A DNA stretch of 64,000 nucleotides, from NCBI GenBank assembly GCA_022184915.1, contig JAGTJU010000011.1, positions 29,079 to 93,078 of the forward strand. Reading direction: 5' to 3'. Both the position numbers and the translations under genes were made by a program. Each line of letters opens with the position of its first letter. The first letter of the stretch is position 1. Shown here piece by piece: positions 52,338 to 61,137 of the stretch. The DNA is from Myxococcales bacterium (GTDB lineage: Bacteria; Myxococcota_A; Polyangia; Fen-1088). Under the pieces are notes generated by a model. The model saw only the letters and a program-made list of their open reading frames with translations. It searched no databases and was not told the origin of the DNA.

Positions 52338-53540
52338 TCAGTCGCCCGACGTCGTTTCGAGAAGCCGCGCGACGTCGTCACGGCGTTCACTCCGAGGGTA
52401 CCTCTTCAAAAAGCGTTCGGCTTCGTCCCGTGCGCGGCGCGTGTCCCCGAGCTTGGCATAGGTTTCCAGCGTGGACAGATCCACCTCGGCGCGCAGCAAA
52501 CCGCTGGGCCGCTCCTTTCGGTAGCGCTCCCATATCTGCAGCGCCCGCCGCGGGTCCAGCTTGTGATCTCGCCAAATACGCCCGATCTCATAGGTTGCGT
52601 TCTCTCCCGCAGGTCCGTCTTGCTCCGCGACACGCTCGAGCAAGGTGATCGCGCGGTCCGGGTCGCCCTGGGCCAAGGCTGCACGGGCTTGCTGAGACAA
52701 GGTTAACGGCACGGGCGCGTTGACCGCAAGCCCGCCCGCGGCCGGCGCTTCCGCCGGAGCCGCCGGAGCCGTTGCAACGGAAGCCAGCTTGCCGCGCCCC
52801 CGGCTGCCCGCGGCCGGCTTCGATCGACCCACGTCGCGTGGTGTCGAAGGCGCGCTCAACCACCCCGTCCAGGTCTGCCCCGCCTCGAGGCGCACCGCTC
52901 GGTCACCCTCCGCCACTTCGACCACGCCTTCAAATACTTCGACCCCGACTTGGTCGCGCTCGACCGAGACGGAAAACCGAGTGCCCACCACCTTGACCTC
53001 GAAGGGCCCCGCCGCGACCTTGAACTGCCGCCCCGGGGGCTGCTTTGGAACCTCCAGCGTGATCTTTCCGGTCTTGAGCTCCGGCAAGTCCTTGCTGTCG
53101 ACCGCGAGCTGCGTGTGGGTCGCGAGTGCGAGGCGAGCGCCGCCCCGCAGACGTACTTTCATGGTTTCCCGAGGTCCCGTACGGACCACGGCAGGGCCTT
53201 GGAGGAAAGACTCAGGCTCGATCTCGGGGACCGTGACGTTTTCCACGGCCACCGAAAGGCTGTCTGCCTGCTCAGCCTCTGGCCACACGAGCAGAGCCAG
53301 AGATGCCGCCATACCGAAGGCCATACCCGCCAAGACGAGACCGGGCCAGCGCAGCCGTCGCGACGCCGGACGCTCCATGGATTGGTTCATCTGGGCGCTG
53401 AGCCCCGTCCAAATTCTCCGGCGGGCAATCTCATCGCCAGCGCGGGCGCGTGCCGCGGCAAGACCCTTGCGGAGGACATCCCCCTCGGGCCCCGAGATCA
53501 GCCAAGCGTCCTTCGATCCGAGATCTTCGCGCGTCCCCAT
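52338..53540 (-). CDS. FecR-like membrane protein with TPR region
   Basis: A 400-residue protein starting at ATG 53540, overlapping the sigma factor stop by ATGA. A short cytoplasmic N-terminus and one membrane helix (about 68-84) are followed by a FecR-like beta domain (about 110-245: RLRGGARLALATHTQLAV ... VVGTRFSVSV). A Pro/Ala linker and four TPR-like helical pairs end the protein. FecR-type proteins control their partner sigma factors, so this is a candidate regulator of the ECF factor encoded just upstream. Confidence 0.85.
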   Translation of the reverse strand: MGTREDLGSKDAWLISGPEGDVLRKGLAAARARAGDEIARRRIWTGLSAQMNQSMERPASRRLRWPGLVLAGMAFGMAASLALLVWPEAEQADSLSVAVENVTVPEIEPESFLQGPAVVRTGPRETMKVRLRGGARLALATHTQLAVDSKDLPELKTGKITLEVPKQPPGRQFKVAAGPFEVKVVGTRFSVSVERDQVGVEVFEGVVEVAEGDRAVRLEAGQTWTGWLSAPSTPRDVGRSKPAAGSRGRGKLASVATAPAAPAEAPAAGGLAVNAPVPLTLSQQARAALAQGDPDRAITLLERVAEQDGPAGENATYEIGRIWRDHKLDPRRALQIWERYRKERPSGLLRAEVDLSTLETYAKLGDTRRARDEAERFLKRYPRSERRDDVARLLETTSGD

Positions 53541-54151
53541 CACGCCGTTCCTTCCTGGCTTGCCCGTCGCCAGGTGGTTTTTTTGGCCAGCTTCGTCAGC
53601 TCGGCGCGCGCATGGTGCAAGCGGGACCAAACGGTATTTACCGGGCAACCCACGATCTCGGCAACCTCCTCCACAGGCAGCTGTTCGATTTCGAAGAGCA
53701 AGAGCGCCGTGCGCTTTTTCGGGCTCAGCTTCTGGAGCATGGAGTCGAGCAACTCGAGCTCTGAGGCCCGCTCGACGTGCTCGGCAGCGGAGGGCGCCCC
53801 TTCCGTCAGATGCTTGACCTCCCGCCAAAGCAGGTTGCCGAGCATCTCGCGCATGCGGCGGCGGCTGCCCATACGCTGCACGTGCCGGGCGGCAATGCGG
53901 TAAATCCAGGTCGACAGCTGCGCGTCGCCCCGAAACCCGGGCAGGCTCCGGTAGACGGCCATGAATACGTCTTGAACCGCATCGTCACGTTCATCGGCCG
54001 CCACGCCGAACGCGGCAACGAAGCGCATGACCTGGCCGACGTGTCGGTCGTAGAGCACGCGCCAGGCCTGGTGATCCCCAGCCACGCAACGCGCGACGAA
54101 CTCCTTGTCTGAAACTCGTGGAATTTGCTGAGCCATGCCGCCCGGTGCCAT
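53540..54151 (-). CDS. ECF-type sigma-70 factor
   Basis: A 203-residue sigma factor. AGGAG lies five bases before ATG 54151. Region 2 (DERDDAVQDVFMAVYRSLPGF ... STWIYRIAARH) binds core and the -10. Region 4 (LSPKKRTALLLFEIEQLPVEEVAEI ... NTVWSRLHHAR) binds the -35. It is coupled by ATGA to the FecR/TPR gene, and a TAGAAT on the minus strand (54197-54192) may be its own -10. The promoter target is unknown. Confidence 0.93.
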   Translation of the reverse strand: MAPGGMAQQIPRVSDKEFVARCVAGDHQAWRVLYDRHVGQVMRFVAAFGVAADERDDAVQDVFMAVYRSLPGFRGDAQLSTWIYRIAARHVQRMGSRRRMREMLGNLLWREVKHLTEGAPSAAEHVERASELELLDSMLQKLSPKKRTALLLFEIEQLPVEEVAEIVGCPVNTVWSRLHHARAELTKLAKKTTWRRASQEGTA

Positions 54152-54194
54152 CTTTTCTCCTAGTTAGAGGACCTGGTTAGGCCGCTTCATCATT

Positions 54195-55166
54195 CTAAAA
54201 CGCAAATCCGGCTCCCACACCGAAATCGGCGAAAACCCGGGGCGTCCGGTCGACCACGCGGTCCGCAGCTCCCATTTCGGGGCCCTCCAGGACCAGTTCA
54301 TGCCGCACGAGAGCCACCCGACCTGTCAGGGCAACGTGGACGAACCATCGGCGTCCGGGATGCCAGCGGTAAAACGCTTCGGCATGCACCCAGGGCTGGA
54401 CCGCCCAGCGTCTGTCGCTCGCGTCGGGCTCTGTCCGCGCGGCGCCCTTGAGGGCCAGGGCCGCTCCCCCTCGTCCCCCCAAAAGGTGGCGCCCTCGTCC
54501 CCCAAGATCCCAGGCGGGGCCGACCGCCAGGGATGCCCAGAATTCGCGGGCCTCACCCTCTCCTGCGCGGCGGGAGCCCAAGGCGGGCCAGCGAAGGGGC
54601 TCCGGAACACCTCCCCCCAGGCAGAGGGCGATCCCGGCGAGGCCCCGGGCACCCAAGAGCCGAGGCAGGCCTTTGTGAAGAGAAAACTCTAGCTCTGCGC
54701 CGAGGGCGCCCACGCCCTCACGTCCGCTGCGCGTCCGCGCGAGCGCCGCCAGGCCGACTCGCACGGGCTGGGGGGCCGCGGGGGCCTCCAGGGCGGCAGG
54801 CGGGCGAGGATCGCCCCGCCCCACGTCGAGCTCGTCGAGATAGCGCTCGACGATGATCGCGACCGTCTCGGCCAACGCGGCGCAGTCGTTGGCGGTGTGA
54901 GAGGATTCGAGCCGCCGTGACAGACGGGCCGTCCCCCGGTCGTCAAAGAGGACGATGGTGGGGGCCCCGGCGGCGCCGCGCACTTCCAGGCGCATGACCC
55001 CCACGTCCCCGGGGGCCGCTGAGGCCGTTACCATACCGGGCAGGTGAAGGGAGAGCGCGGCCTCGATCTGTGCGACGGACGGGCAAGCCTGCTCGCCTTG
55101 CGCCGTCACGTTGATGAGAGCACCCGACGAAAGGGCCAGGCTGGCAACCCCGAACCATGCGAACAC
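54195..55166 (-). CDS. Secreted protein with beta-rich C-terminus, unknown
   Basis: A 323-residue protein. The signal peptide (MFAWFGVASLALSSGAL) cleaves near residue 20. An N-terminal domain with CPSVAQIEAALSLHLPG leads to a long beta-rich part (residues about 135-320) with amphipathic strands and an aromatic end (FADFGVGAGFAF). This resembles an outer-membrane barrel and has the Phe terminus. It lies upstream of the sigma factor and on the same strand. Function unknown. Confidence 0.72.
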   Translation of the reverse strand: MFAWFGVASLALSSGALINVTAQGEQACPSVAQIEAALSLHLPGMVTASAAPGDVGVMRLEVRGAAGAPTIVLFDDRGTARLSRRLESSHTANDCAALAETVAIIVERYLDELDVGRGDPRPPAALEAPAAPQPVRVGLAALARTRSGREGVGALGAELEFSLHKGLPRLLGARGLAGIALCLGGGVPEPLRWPALGSRRAGEGEAREFWASLAVGPAWDLGGRGRHLLGGRGGAALALKGAARTEPDASDRRWAVQPWVHAEAFYRWHPGRRWFVHVALTGRVALVRHELVLEGPEMGAADRVVDRTPRVFADFGVGAGFAF

Positions 55167-55205
55167 GTCGACATGGTATCAGAGGCCCCTTGGCCTGCAC
55201 CGCGT

Positions 55206-57845
55206 TCAGGTTGCGAAGGCCTCGAACTTGTCGCTGGCCCAGGCACGGGCCCGGATGCCCTCGGCCTGTTCACGCAGGTCACCCGCCACGTCCCGCCGGC
55301 CCATTTTGTGCTCGAACGCCGCATAGGCTCGCAAGGTCCGTCCCAGCTCGAGCTCGGCGCCCCTGTCCGAGAGCACCTCGATGGCGCGATCGAAGATCTC
55401 CCGGGCGCCGCCACGATCGGGGTCGCCCGGCGCCCCGGCCATCATCGCCTCTGCCATCGTGCGGAGCGCCGCGCCCACGAGCGAGGGCACACCGATGGCT
55501 TCCGCCACGGTCAGCGCCGCTTCAGCGTGGTCGCGTGCCGAGAGCACGTCCATCATCGCCAGCTTCACTTCGGCCAGGCCCCGCTCGGCCTGTGACACCA
55601 GCCGCTTCGTCCCGAAACGATCGGCCAACTTCCGGGCCGCCTCGAACTCGAGCTCGGCCTGCTTCGGCCACGCGACGAGCAGCAGACACTCACCGATCTG
55701 AATGCCGAGGTGCGCCTCTGTCAGAGGATCGGCCAACTGGCGGACCACCTCACGCGCTTCTTCGAGCAACGCTCGGGCCCGATCCGGCCGTCCCAACTCA
55801 CGCTGTACGGCGGCCTGATCCATCAGCGCAAACGCCACGCCGCGCGGGTCACCTTCGCTGCGGGACACGTCGAGCGAGACCTTGAAGCAGGCTTCCGCCG
55901 CGAGGAGGTCGCCTCGTTGGACCTCGCACAGTCCCAACCAGGAGAGCGTCAACGCCTTGCCCCGGTGGTCTCCAAGCTCGTCCCGCAGCGCCAAGGCTTT
56001 GCGGTGCCAGGCCATGGCCGTGTGAACGTCGCCCGTGAGCATGTGCACGCGGCCCACATCGTCCTGACTTGCGGCCACACCTGGCAGGTCGCCCGCGAGT
56101 TCGAAGAGCAAGCGGGCCAGCTCGAGGTGCCGCAGCGCCAGTCGGTAATTGCCGAGCGTGCGATGCAGCCGGCCGATCCGGGCATGAGCGGCCCCCCCCT
56201 TGGCGGGAAGATCCAGCCGCCACGCCAGATGCAGCATCTCGGCAAAATGTGCCAGGGCCTCGCGGGTTCGTCCCAACCGCGCTGCCACGTCACCCAGCTG
56301 GTGAAGAGCATCCATCTTGTAAACGGAGTCCGCCATGTCGAGCAGGCGAACCCCCTTCAAGTAAAGAGTGCGCGCTTGCTCGAGACGACCTTCCTCGCGC
56401 ATGCGGTCGGCCGCGGCCACGAAGCACTCACCTGCCCGTCGCCCGTCGCCCCCTGCCTCGTAGAGTGTGCCCAGCCACTCGAAGCGGTCCGGCCGGGCAT
56501 CCAGCAGCATCCGCCCTTCAATCCACTGGGCCGCAAACAGCCGGCGGCGACGCATGAGCTCGGGATCCACAGACCCGTAAAGGATCTCGCGGTCCCCCGG
56601 AATGGCGAAGCTCCATTCGGTCTCCCCCGCCAGCCGAGGCTCGGCGAGCCGCTCGAGGTGTCCGCGCGCCTCGAGCATGACCAGTATCTGGCGGGTGTGC
56701 TCGATGTTTGGATCCGGAGCGAACACGGTCGTGGGATCCGGTGGCACACCGCCCAATCGTCCGAGTGCGATCACGCCGCCGGTGGTGAACGAATGGCCAA
56801 ACGCTGCGCCACGAGCCAACAGGTCACGTTCGGCAGGCGAGAGCGCGGCCACGCGAGAAAACGCGATCTGCTCCGGTGACAAATCGATCGGGCTCGCGCC
56901 CGTTTCTTCCACGTCGAGCCTCCAGGTGCCCTGCCCGGCCGCCTGCGTGAGGAACCCCCGTCGCCAATATCCATCGAGCAACCGCAAGACCGTACGAGGG
57001 TTGCCCCCACTTTCGTCCTCGATGCGATCGAGGAGCCGCGGGTCTGCGGGGCCCGAGAGCGCCGAGTTGACCAAAACGGCAACTTGCGCGGGCTCTAAGG
57101 GCGCCATGTCCAGCCGCACGTGGCTGCCTCCTGAACGCCCCCACTCGGGATGCCGCACGTAGAGCTCGGGACGGGCCGTGCAAATGATGACGAGGGGCGC
57201 TTCGCCGAGCTCATTGCAAAGGCGTGCGAGAAGGTCGAGGGAGGCCTCGTCTGCGACATCCAAATCCTCGAACGCCACCACTAGAGGCGTGATGCGCGCG
57301 TCCTCCTCGAGGAAGCGGCACAACACGGCTCGCGCGACGTCCGCGTACGACTCTGGCTTTCCTGCCAAGGCATGAAGCAGAGGGCTTTCGGGCAGCTCGA
57401 AGCCGAGGAAAGGCGCCAAAAAAGCGGCCACCTCCGCAACCCGGCGGTCACCGAAAACGGACTGGAGCTCGCCCCGAAACAGCTCCATGGCAGTTTGCCG
57501 TCCCATCTCGCGGGTGAGGCCAAGACGCATGCGCAAGAACGCCCCCCACCACGCAAACCTCTCGGGCGTGTGCTTCGCCGCCACCGTGGCTTCTCGTCGG
57601 CCCGCCCGAACCACGCGGAAGACGCTGCGCTGGGTGACGTCGTCAAGCCAAGCCTGCAACAGGCGAGACTTGCCGATTCCGAGCGGTCCGCTCACGGTCA
57701 CCATCTGGGGCGCCTCGAACCGAACGGCGCGCTCGAGAGCCGTCTCGAGGGCCCGCCACTCGGTAGGTCTTGCCACGAAAGGCAATTCCATCTCTGCAAG
57801 CGGCAGTGGCTCTATGCGGGTCACGTCCAGGGCGTCGTCCCTCAT
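55206..57845 (-). CDS. AAA ATPase with TPR array, MalT/AfsR-like without DNA-binding domain
   Basis: An 879-residue protein. A nucleotide-binding domain (residues about 22-320) has FVARPTEWRALETAL, Walker A GPLGIGKSRLL and Walker B VVAFEDLDVADEASLDLL, as in AAA_16/STAND regulators. A winged-helix-like middle part follows, then about ten TPRs (470-850), for example ALRHLELARLLFELAG and RARALLEEAREVVRQL. No HTH or kinase domain is attached, so it may act through a partner protein. Confidence 0.85.
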   Translation of the reverse strand: MRDDALDVTRIEPLPLAEMELPFVARPTEWRALETALERAVRFEAPQMVTVSGPLGIGKSRLLQAWLDDVTQRSVFRVVRAGRREATVAAKHTPERFAWWGAFLRMRLGLTREMGRQTAMELFRGELQSVFGDRRVAEVAAFLAPFLGFELPESPLLHALAGKPESYADVARAVLCRFLEEDARITPLVVAFEDLDVADEASLDLLARLCNELGEAPLVIICTARPELYVRHPEWGRSGGSHVRLDMAPLEPAQVAVLVNSALSGPADPRLLDRIEDESGGNPRTVLRLLDGYWRRGFLTQAAGQGTWRLDVEETGASPIDLSPEQIAFSRVAALSPAERDLLARGAAFGHSFTTGGVIALGRLGGVPPDPTTVFAPDPNIEHTRQILVMLEARGHLERLAEPRLAGETEWSFAIPGDREILYGSVDPELMRRRRLFAAQWIEGRMLLDARPDRFEWLGTLYEAGGDGRRAGECFVAAADRMREEGRLEQARTLYLKGVRLLDMADSVYKMDALHQLGDVAARLGRTREALAHFAEMLHLAWRLDLPAKGGAAHARIGRLHRTLGNYRLALRHLELARLLFELAGDLPGVAASQDDVGRVHMLTGDVHTAMAWHRKALALRDELGDHRGKALTLSWLGLCEVQRGDLLAAEACFKVSLDVSRSEGDPRGVAFALMDQAAVQRELGRPDRARALLEEAREVVRQLADPLTEAHLGIQIGECLLLVAWPKQAELEFEAARKLADRFGTKRLVSQAERGLAEVKLAMMDVLSARDHAEAALTVAEAIGVPSLVGAALRTMAEAMMAGAPGDPDRGGAREIFDRAIEVLSDRGAELELGRTLRAYAAFEHKMGRRDVAGDLREQAEGIRARAWASDKFEAFAT

Positions 57846-57989
57846 GCAGCCATGACATGACGATTCACCGAGGAGGGCAATAAATCGAACACGAAGCGCC
57901 GTTACGTATCTCCGACGTTTCTAGAGCCGCCGCGGCTCGGGCCCACCGACGTCCCCCGAAGCGCCACCCTCGCCCGAGCCGAAGCACTG

Positions 57990-58009
57990 CGAGAGCCCTT
58001 GGGCTCTCG
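57990..58009. terminator. Perfect nine-base hairpin after the 59-residue gene
   Basis: CGAGAGCCC (57990-57998) and GGGCTCTCG (58001-58009) form a perfect nine-base stem around two T. It lies six bases downstream of the leftward small gene. No T run follows, so its role is uncertain. Confidence 0.4.
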
Positions 58010-58015
58010 GCCCCC

Positions 58016-58195
58016 CTACATTCCGATGATGACCACCCCGCGTTCGGGCTGCGGCTCTCCCGGCCAGCTGACCGGGCGCTCGTAAGCGTCCGGGTCAGGC
58101 TCGGGAAGGGGCAACTCGAGCACCGGCTGTTCTCGTCGACGCCGTTCTTCGCTCTCGCGGCGCCGAATCTGTTCGATGATCCACGGGTCGAGCAT
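58016..58195 (-). CDS. Conserved-looking 59-residue charged protein
   Basis: A 59-residue protein starting at ATG 58195, six bases after AGGGGG. It opens MLDPWIIEQIRRRE, then a very Glu/Arg-rich helix (ESEERRRREQ), then an acidic Pro-rich segment (VLELPLPEPDPDAYERP) and ends GVVIIGM. I recall small proteins with this start in myxobacteria, but function is unknown. The upstream gap (58196-58320) holds nothing else that I can see. Confidence 0.65.
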   Translation of the reverse strand: MLDPWIIEQIRRRESEERRRREQPVLELPLPEPDPDAYERPVSWPGEPQPERGVVIIGM

Positions 58196-58320
58196 GGCTA
58201 CCCCCTTTGTCTTGGCTTGCTACATCACCGCCCCTTAGTCAAGCAGCGGCTGTTTTTGGCGCTTTCTTGAGACCCTCCAATCATCTGATGCGGCACCGCC
58301 CTCCGGGGATTCGTTCGTCC

Positions 58321-59754
58321 TCACGGTGGTGTGAGTCGGAGAGAGTAAGGCTCAAGGAAATTCGAACGCTTGGCCGACTTTTCTCGAACTTGGACGAAGA
58401 AACACTCGGGGAGCTCCAGCCCCTCCAAAGTCACCTGGCGGTCGGCGCTGATGGTCTCGCTGGTCACGAGGCGCCCCGTCGCGTCCAGAACGTCGATCTC
58501 AAGCGTCGAGTTGGCCGGCGGCACGACCATCAGGCTCTTCGAGGCGGGCCTACAGAAGCGAAACACGTCAACGTCTCCCGCGGGATGAATGCGCCCACTC
58601 AGCGCGTCGGCCGTGCGTGTTGGCGCGGTCGAGAGCTGGTCGTTCGGCTCCTGCTCGAGCTCCGGGGCGGCGGGAACTGCCGCCAGGGTCAGGCGGTACC
58701 GTCGATCGGTTATCGCACCTGCCGTGTTCTGCACCTTCACCATCACCACACCGTCCCCGGGCGGCTGGAAGCCAGCAAGCTGCAAACGCCCACTGGCGGG
58801 GCGCTGGTACCCGTAAAGCATCGTGCCCGCCGCATCGGCGAACCCCACCTGAGCCGCAGCGTCGCCTGGCAGCTGGAGGTCGAGATCGATCACCATGCCG
58901 GCCAGCGCCGAAGGAAACCTCACCTGAAACCAGTCGGTGTCTTGGCGCCATCCGAGGTGCCCCGCCATTTCGGCGGTGGCGGTTGCAACGGCGACCACGG
59001 TGGCCCGCTCCGGCGTGCCGTTCGGCTCCCGTTCTTCCCCTGCGCCGAGGGACCTCAGGCTCACGGTGAGAACGAAGGGTACGGGCTCTTCGGAGGGAGA
59101 TTGGCCTCGGCCCACGCGCACGAGCAAATCGCTGGACGCGCCGATGTCCAGGTTCGGTACCACGAGCGCCTCACCCTCTACGGTGTTCGTGATACGCACG
59201 AGCGTTGCCCCGCTTGCGTTCGAGACGTCGAGGCGCAGAGGAGTGGCAGCGCTCGCCCCGGGGAGCGCCTCGAGCGCTATCCGCACGACGAAGGCAGGTT
59301 CCGTCGGCCCCTCCACGCCGGCGTCCGCACCTTCGGCTGCGTCAGGCGCCGCGGCATCGGAAGCCTCTCGCCTCTGGCTGAGCCGAAAACGAAATGTGTC
59401 GACGTCGGTGGCCCCCGCGAGCGTTCCCGACACGCGCCATTGGCGCGCTGCCGGCGGCCCTTCCACGTCGAGTTCGAGCGCCGGCGCTTCGGCGAGATGA
59501 AGCAACTGGGCCTGCGAGGGAAAGTTGTTGGGCTCAGACTCGGCGATCGCCACGACGTCGGCCCCTGGGTCCCCACCCGTACCCGCGTCGTGCTCGACCA
59601 CCTCGACGGCAACACCCTCCCCTGCAGGCAGAAGGACTTTCCGCGAGCGACATCCTGCGAGTCCTGCAGGTGCCGCGAGGAGCACCATCAGCCCCACGGC
59701 GCACGCCCGCGACGGGGGACGCGTCTCGAGCCGAGGGGGAGTGCCTTGCCTCAT
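58321..59754 (-). CDS. Lipoprotein with PPC-like beta repeats
   Basis: A 477-residue protein. ATG 59754 overlaps the fabZ stop by ATGA. The signal peptide ends in PAGLAGCRS, a lipobox. Three blocks start with the motif SEPNN, REPNG or QEPND, followed by an A-x-x-L/G-x-I pattern and a D-VD-FRF/WF strand (VDTFRFRL, DTDWFQVRF, DVDVFRF). This is the pattern of bacterial pre-peptidase C-terminal (PPC) domains, which coat secreted enzymes. No peptidase is fused here. Function unknown. Confidence 0.8.
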   Translation of the reverse strand: MRQGTPPRLETRPPSRACAVGLMVLLAAPAGLAGCRSRKVLLPAGEGVAVEVVEHDAGTGGDPGADVVAIAESEPNNFPSQAQLLHLAEAPALELDVEGPPAARQWRVSGTLAGATDVDTFRFRLSQRREASDAAAPDAAEGADAGVEGPTEPAFVVRIALEALPGASAATPLRLDVSNASGATLVRITNTVEGEALVVPNLDIGASSDLLVRVGRGQSPSEEPVPFVLTVSLRSLGAGEEREPNGTPERATVVAVATATAEMAGHLGWRQDTDWFQVRFPSALAGMVIDLDLQLPGDAAAQVGFADAAGTMLYGYQRPASGRLQLAGFQPPGDGVVMVKVQNTAGAITDRRYRLTLAAVPAAPELEQEPNDQLSTAPTRTADALSGRIHPAGDVDVFRFCRPASKSLMVVPPANSTLEIDVLDATGRLVTSETISADRQVTLEGLELPECFFVQVREKSAKRSNFLEPYSLRLTPP

Positions 59755-60212
59755 TCCCCCTGCTGAGCACTCTTGGGCTGACGAGGCTGAATGCTGGCGA
59801 GGAACTCGGCTTCGGCCGCGATCTCGCCGTCCACCTTTGCTTCGCCTCGCAGTTTCCAAATGGAGGCGCCCTTGCGCAGCGGCGTGACTTCGATGGTCAG
59901 CTGATCCCCAGGAACCACGGCCCTGCGGAACTTCACCTTGTCCACGCCCATCAGCAGGATGAGCGTCTGACTCGGATCGATCTTCAGGACCTTGCAGGCC
60001 ATCAGGGCCCCCGCCTGGGCCATGGCCTCCACCTGCAGCACACCCGGCATGACGGGAAAGCCAGGGTAGTGGCCGTCGAAGTACGGTTCGTTGCGGGTCA
60101 CCATCTTGCGGGCGACGATCTTGTCGTCCGTCAGGGAGTCCACCCGGTCGATCATCAAAAACGGGTAGCGGTGCGGGATCAAGGCTTCGATGGCGCGAAC
60201 GTCGAGTTCCAT
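59751..60212 (-). CDS. fabZ: 3-hydroxyacyl-ACP dehydratase FabZ
   Basis: A 153-residue enzyme that dehydrates 3-hydroxyacyl-ACP in fatty acid synthesis and feeds lipid A. The hot-dog fold has HRYPFLMIDRV and GHYPGFPVMPGVLQVEAMAQ with the catalytic His and Glu. ATG 60212 and TTG 60218 (better spaced from AGGAG) are both possible starts. Together with skp and bamA it resembles the bamA-skp-lpxD-fabZ-lpxA cluster of other proteobacteria, but lpxD and lpxA are absent here. Confidence 0.95.
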   Translation of the reverse strand: MELDVRAIEALIPHRYPFLMIDRVDSLTDDKIVARKMVTRNEPYFDGHYPGFPVMPGVLQVEAMAQAGALMACKVLKIDPSQTLILLMGVDKVKFRRAVVPGDQLTIEVTPLRKGASIWKLRGEAKVDGEIAAEAEFLASIQPRQPKSAQQGE

Positions 60213-60395
60213 GGACAAGGCATCTCCTGAAGGGTCGGGGTCAACGAGGTCGGGAAGCTGCCCGGGCGAAGCCGCGCCTCTCGAGCGTGGCGATCCGCTC
60301 CGGGACGCGCACCGTCGGCGCGTCAGCTGGCCGGCGTCCTCTGCGACCAAGGCGCGGAACGGGGCCGCGCCGCGAGGCCGAGGTGGGCGGGGGGC

Positions 60396-61001
60396 TTACT
60401 TGCCCTTCTTCTTGGCCGGCGCCGCTGCGGCAGCCGGCGCACCGCCGCCGTCTTTGTTGTAGCGGCGAATGACCTCGTTGGTGAGGTCCAGGTGAGTCTT
60501 CGCGAAGATGATGCCCGCCTGGTTGCGGTCGAGCACCAGCGAAATCTCTTCGGACTGGGCGATCTGCCCCACGATGCGTTGCATGCGCTCGACAATCGGT
60601 GCCAGCACCTCTTGCTCCCGCTGGTTCAGCTCCTGCTGATTGCGCATCAACGCTTGCTGCAGCTTGGCCAAACCGTCCTGAAGCTCGGCTTCTTTTTCGA
60701 GCCGCTTGTCCTCGGGCAACAGGGTCCGCTTCTTTTTGAGGTCGTCGCCCGCCTTCATCAGCTCTTGCTGACGCTCGTCCAACTCCTTCTGCTTCTTTTC
60801 GAGCGTCTTCTTGAGCTCTTCGCGGGCCCGGCGCCCATCCTCGACTTCCAGGAGAGCCCGCTGCATGTCGACGTAGGCGATCTTCACCGGCTCCTCGGCT
60901 TGCGCCGTCCCGCAGACGCCCAGGCTCGCCGTGAGGCCCAAGAAAAGGCTGCAGACGACGGGCAGGAACCTCGGCACCGGTGCATTGACGAAACGAATCA
61001 T
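60396..61001 (-). CDS. skp: OmpH/Skp-like periplasmic chaperone
   Basis: A 201-residue protein with a signal peptide (cleavage near AQAEE). The mature part opens IAYVDMQRALLEV, then a long coiled coil of Lys/Glu/Gln (residues about 55-135), then SLVLDRNQAGIIFA. The C-terminal tail is Ala/Lys-rich. Skp holds unfolded barrels on the way to BamA, encoded just upstream. ATG 61001 is preferred over an upstream in-frame start because it places the signal peptide at the N-terminus. Confidence 0.9.
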   Translation of the reverse strand: MIRFVNAPVPRFLPVVCSLFLGLTASLGVCGTAQAEEPVKIAYVDMQRALLEVEDGRRAREELKKTLEKKQKELDERQQELMKAGDDLKKKRTLLPEDKRLEKEAELQDGLAKLQQALMRNQQELNQREQEVLAPIVERMQRIVGQIAQSEEISLVLDRNQAGIIFAKTHLDLTNEVIRRYNKDGGGAPAAAAAPAKKKGK

Positions 61002-61137
61002 TGGCAGTTGTCTCCCGAATCCCTTTGATATTGACGTTGGGGAAGGCCCATCGAATAGCACGCCCCGTCTCTGCAGGGAAGTTCCGGCCCACTAAGAGCC
61101 CTTCGCTTGGGGGTCCCTGAAGAAAGACGCTTGTCGG

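Noticed and set aside
58207..59766. A 519-codon open frame on the plus strand
   Set aside because: It is antisense to the PPC-like lipoprotein, which has a lipobox and three domain repeats.
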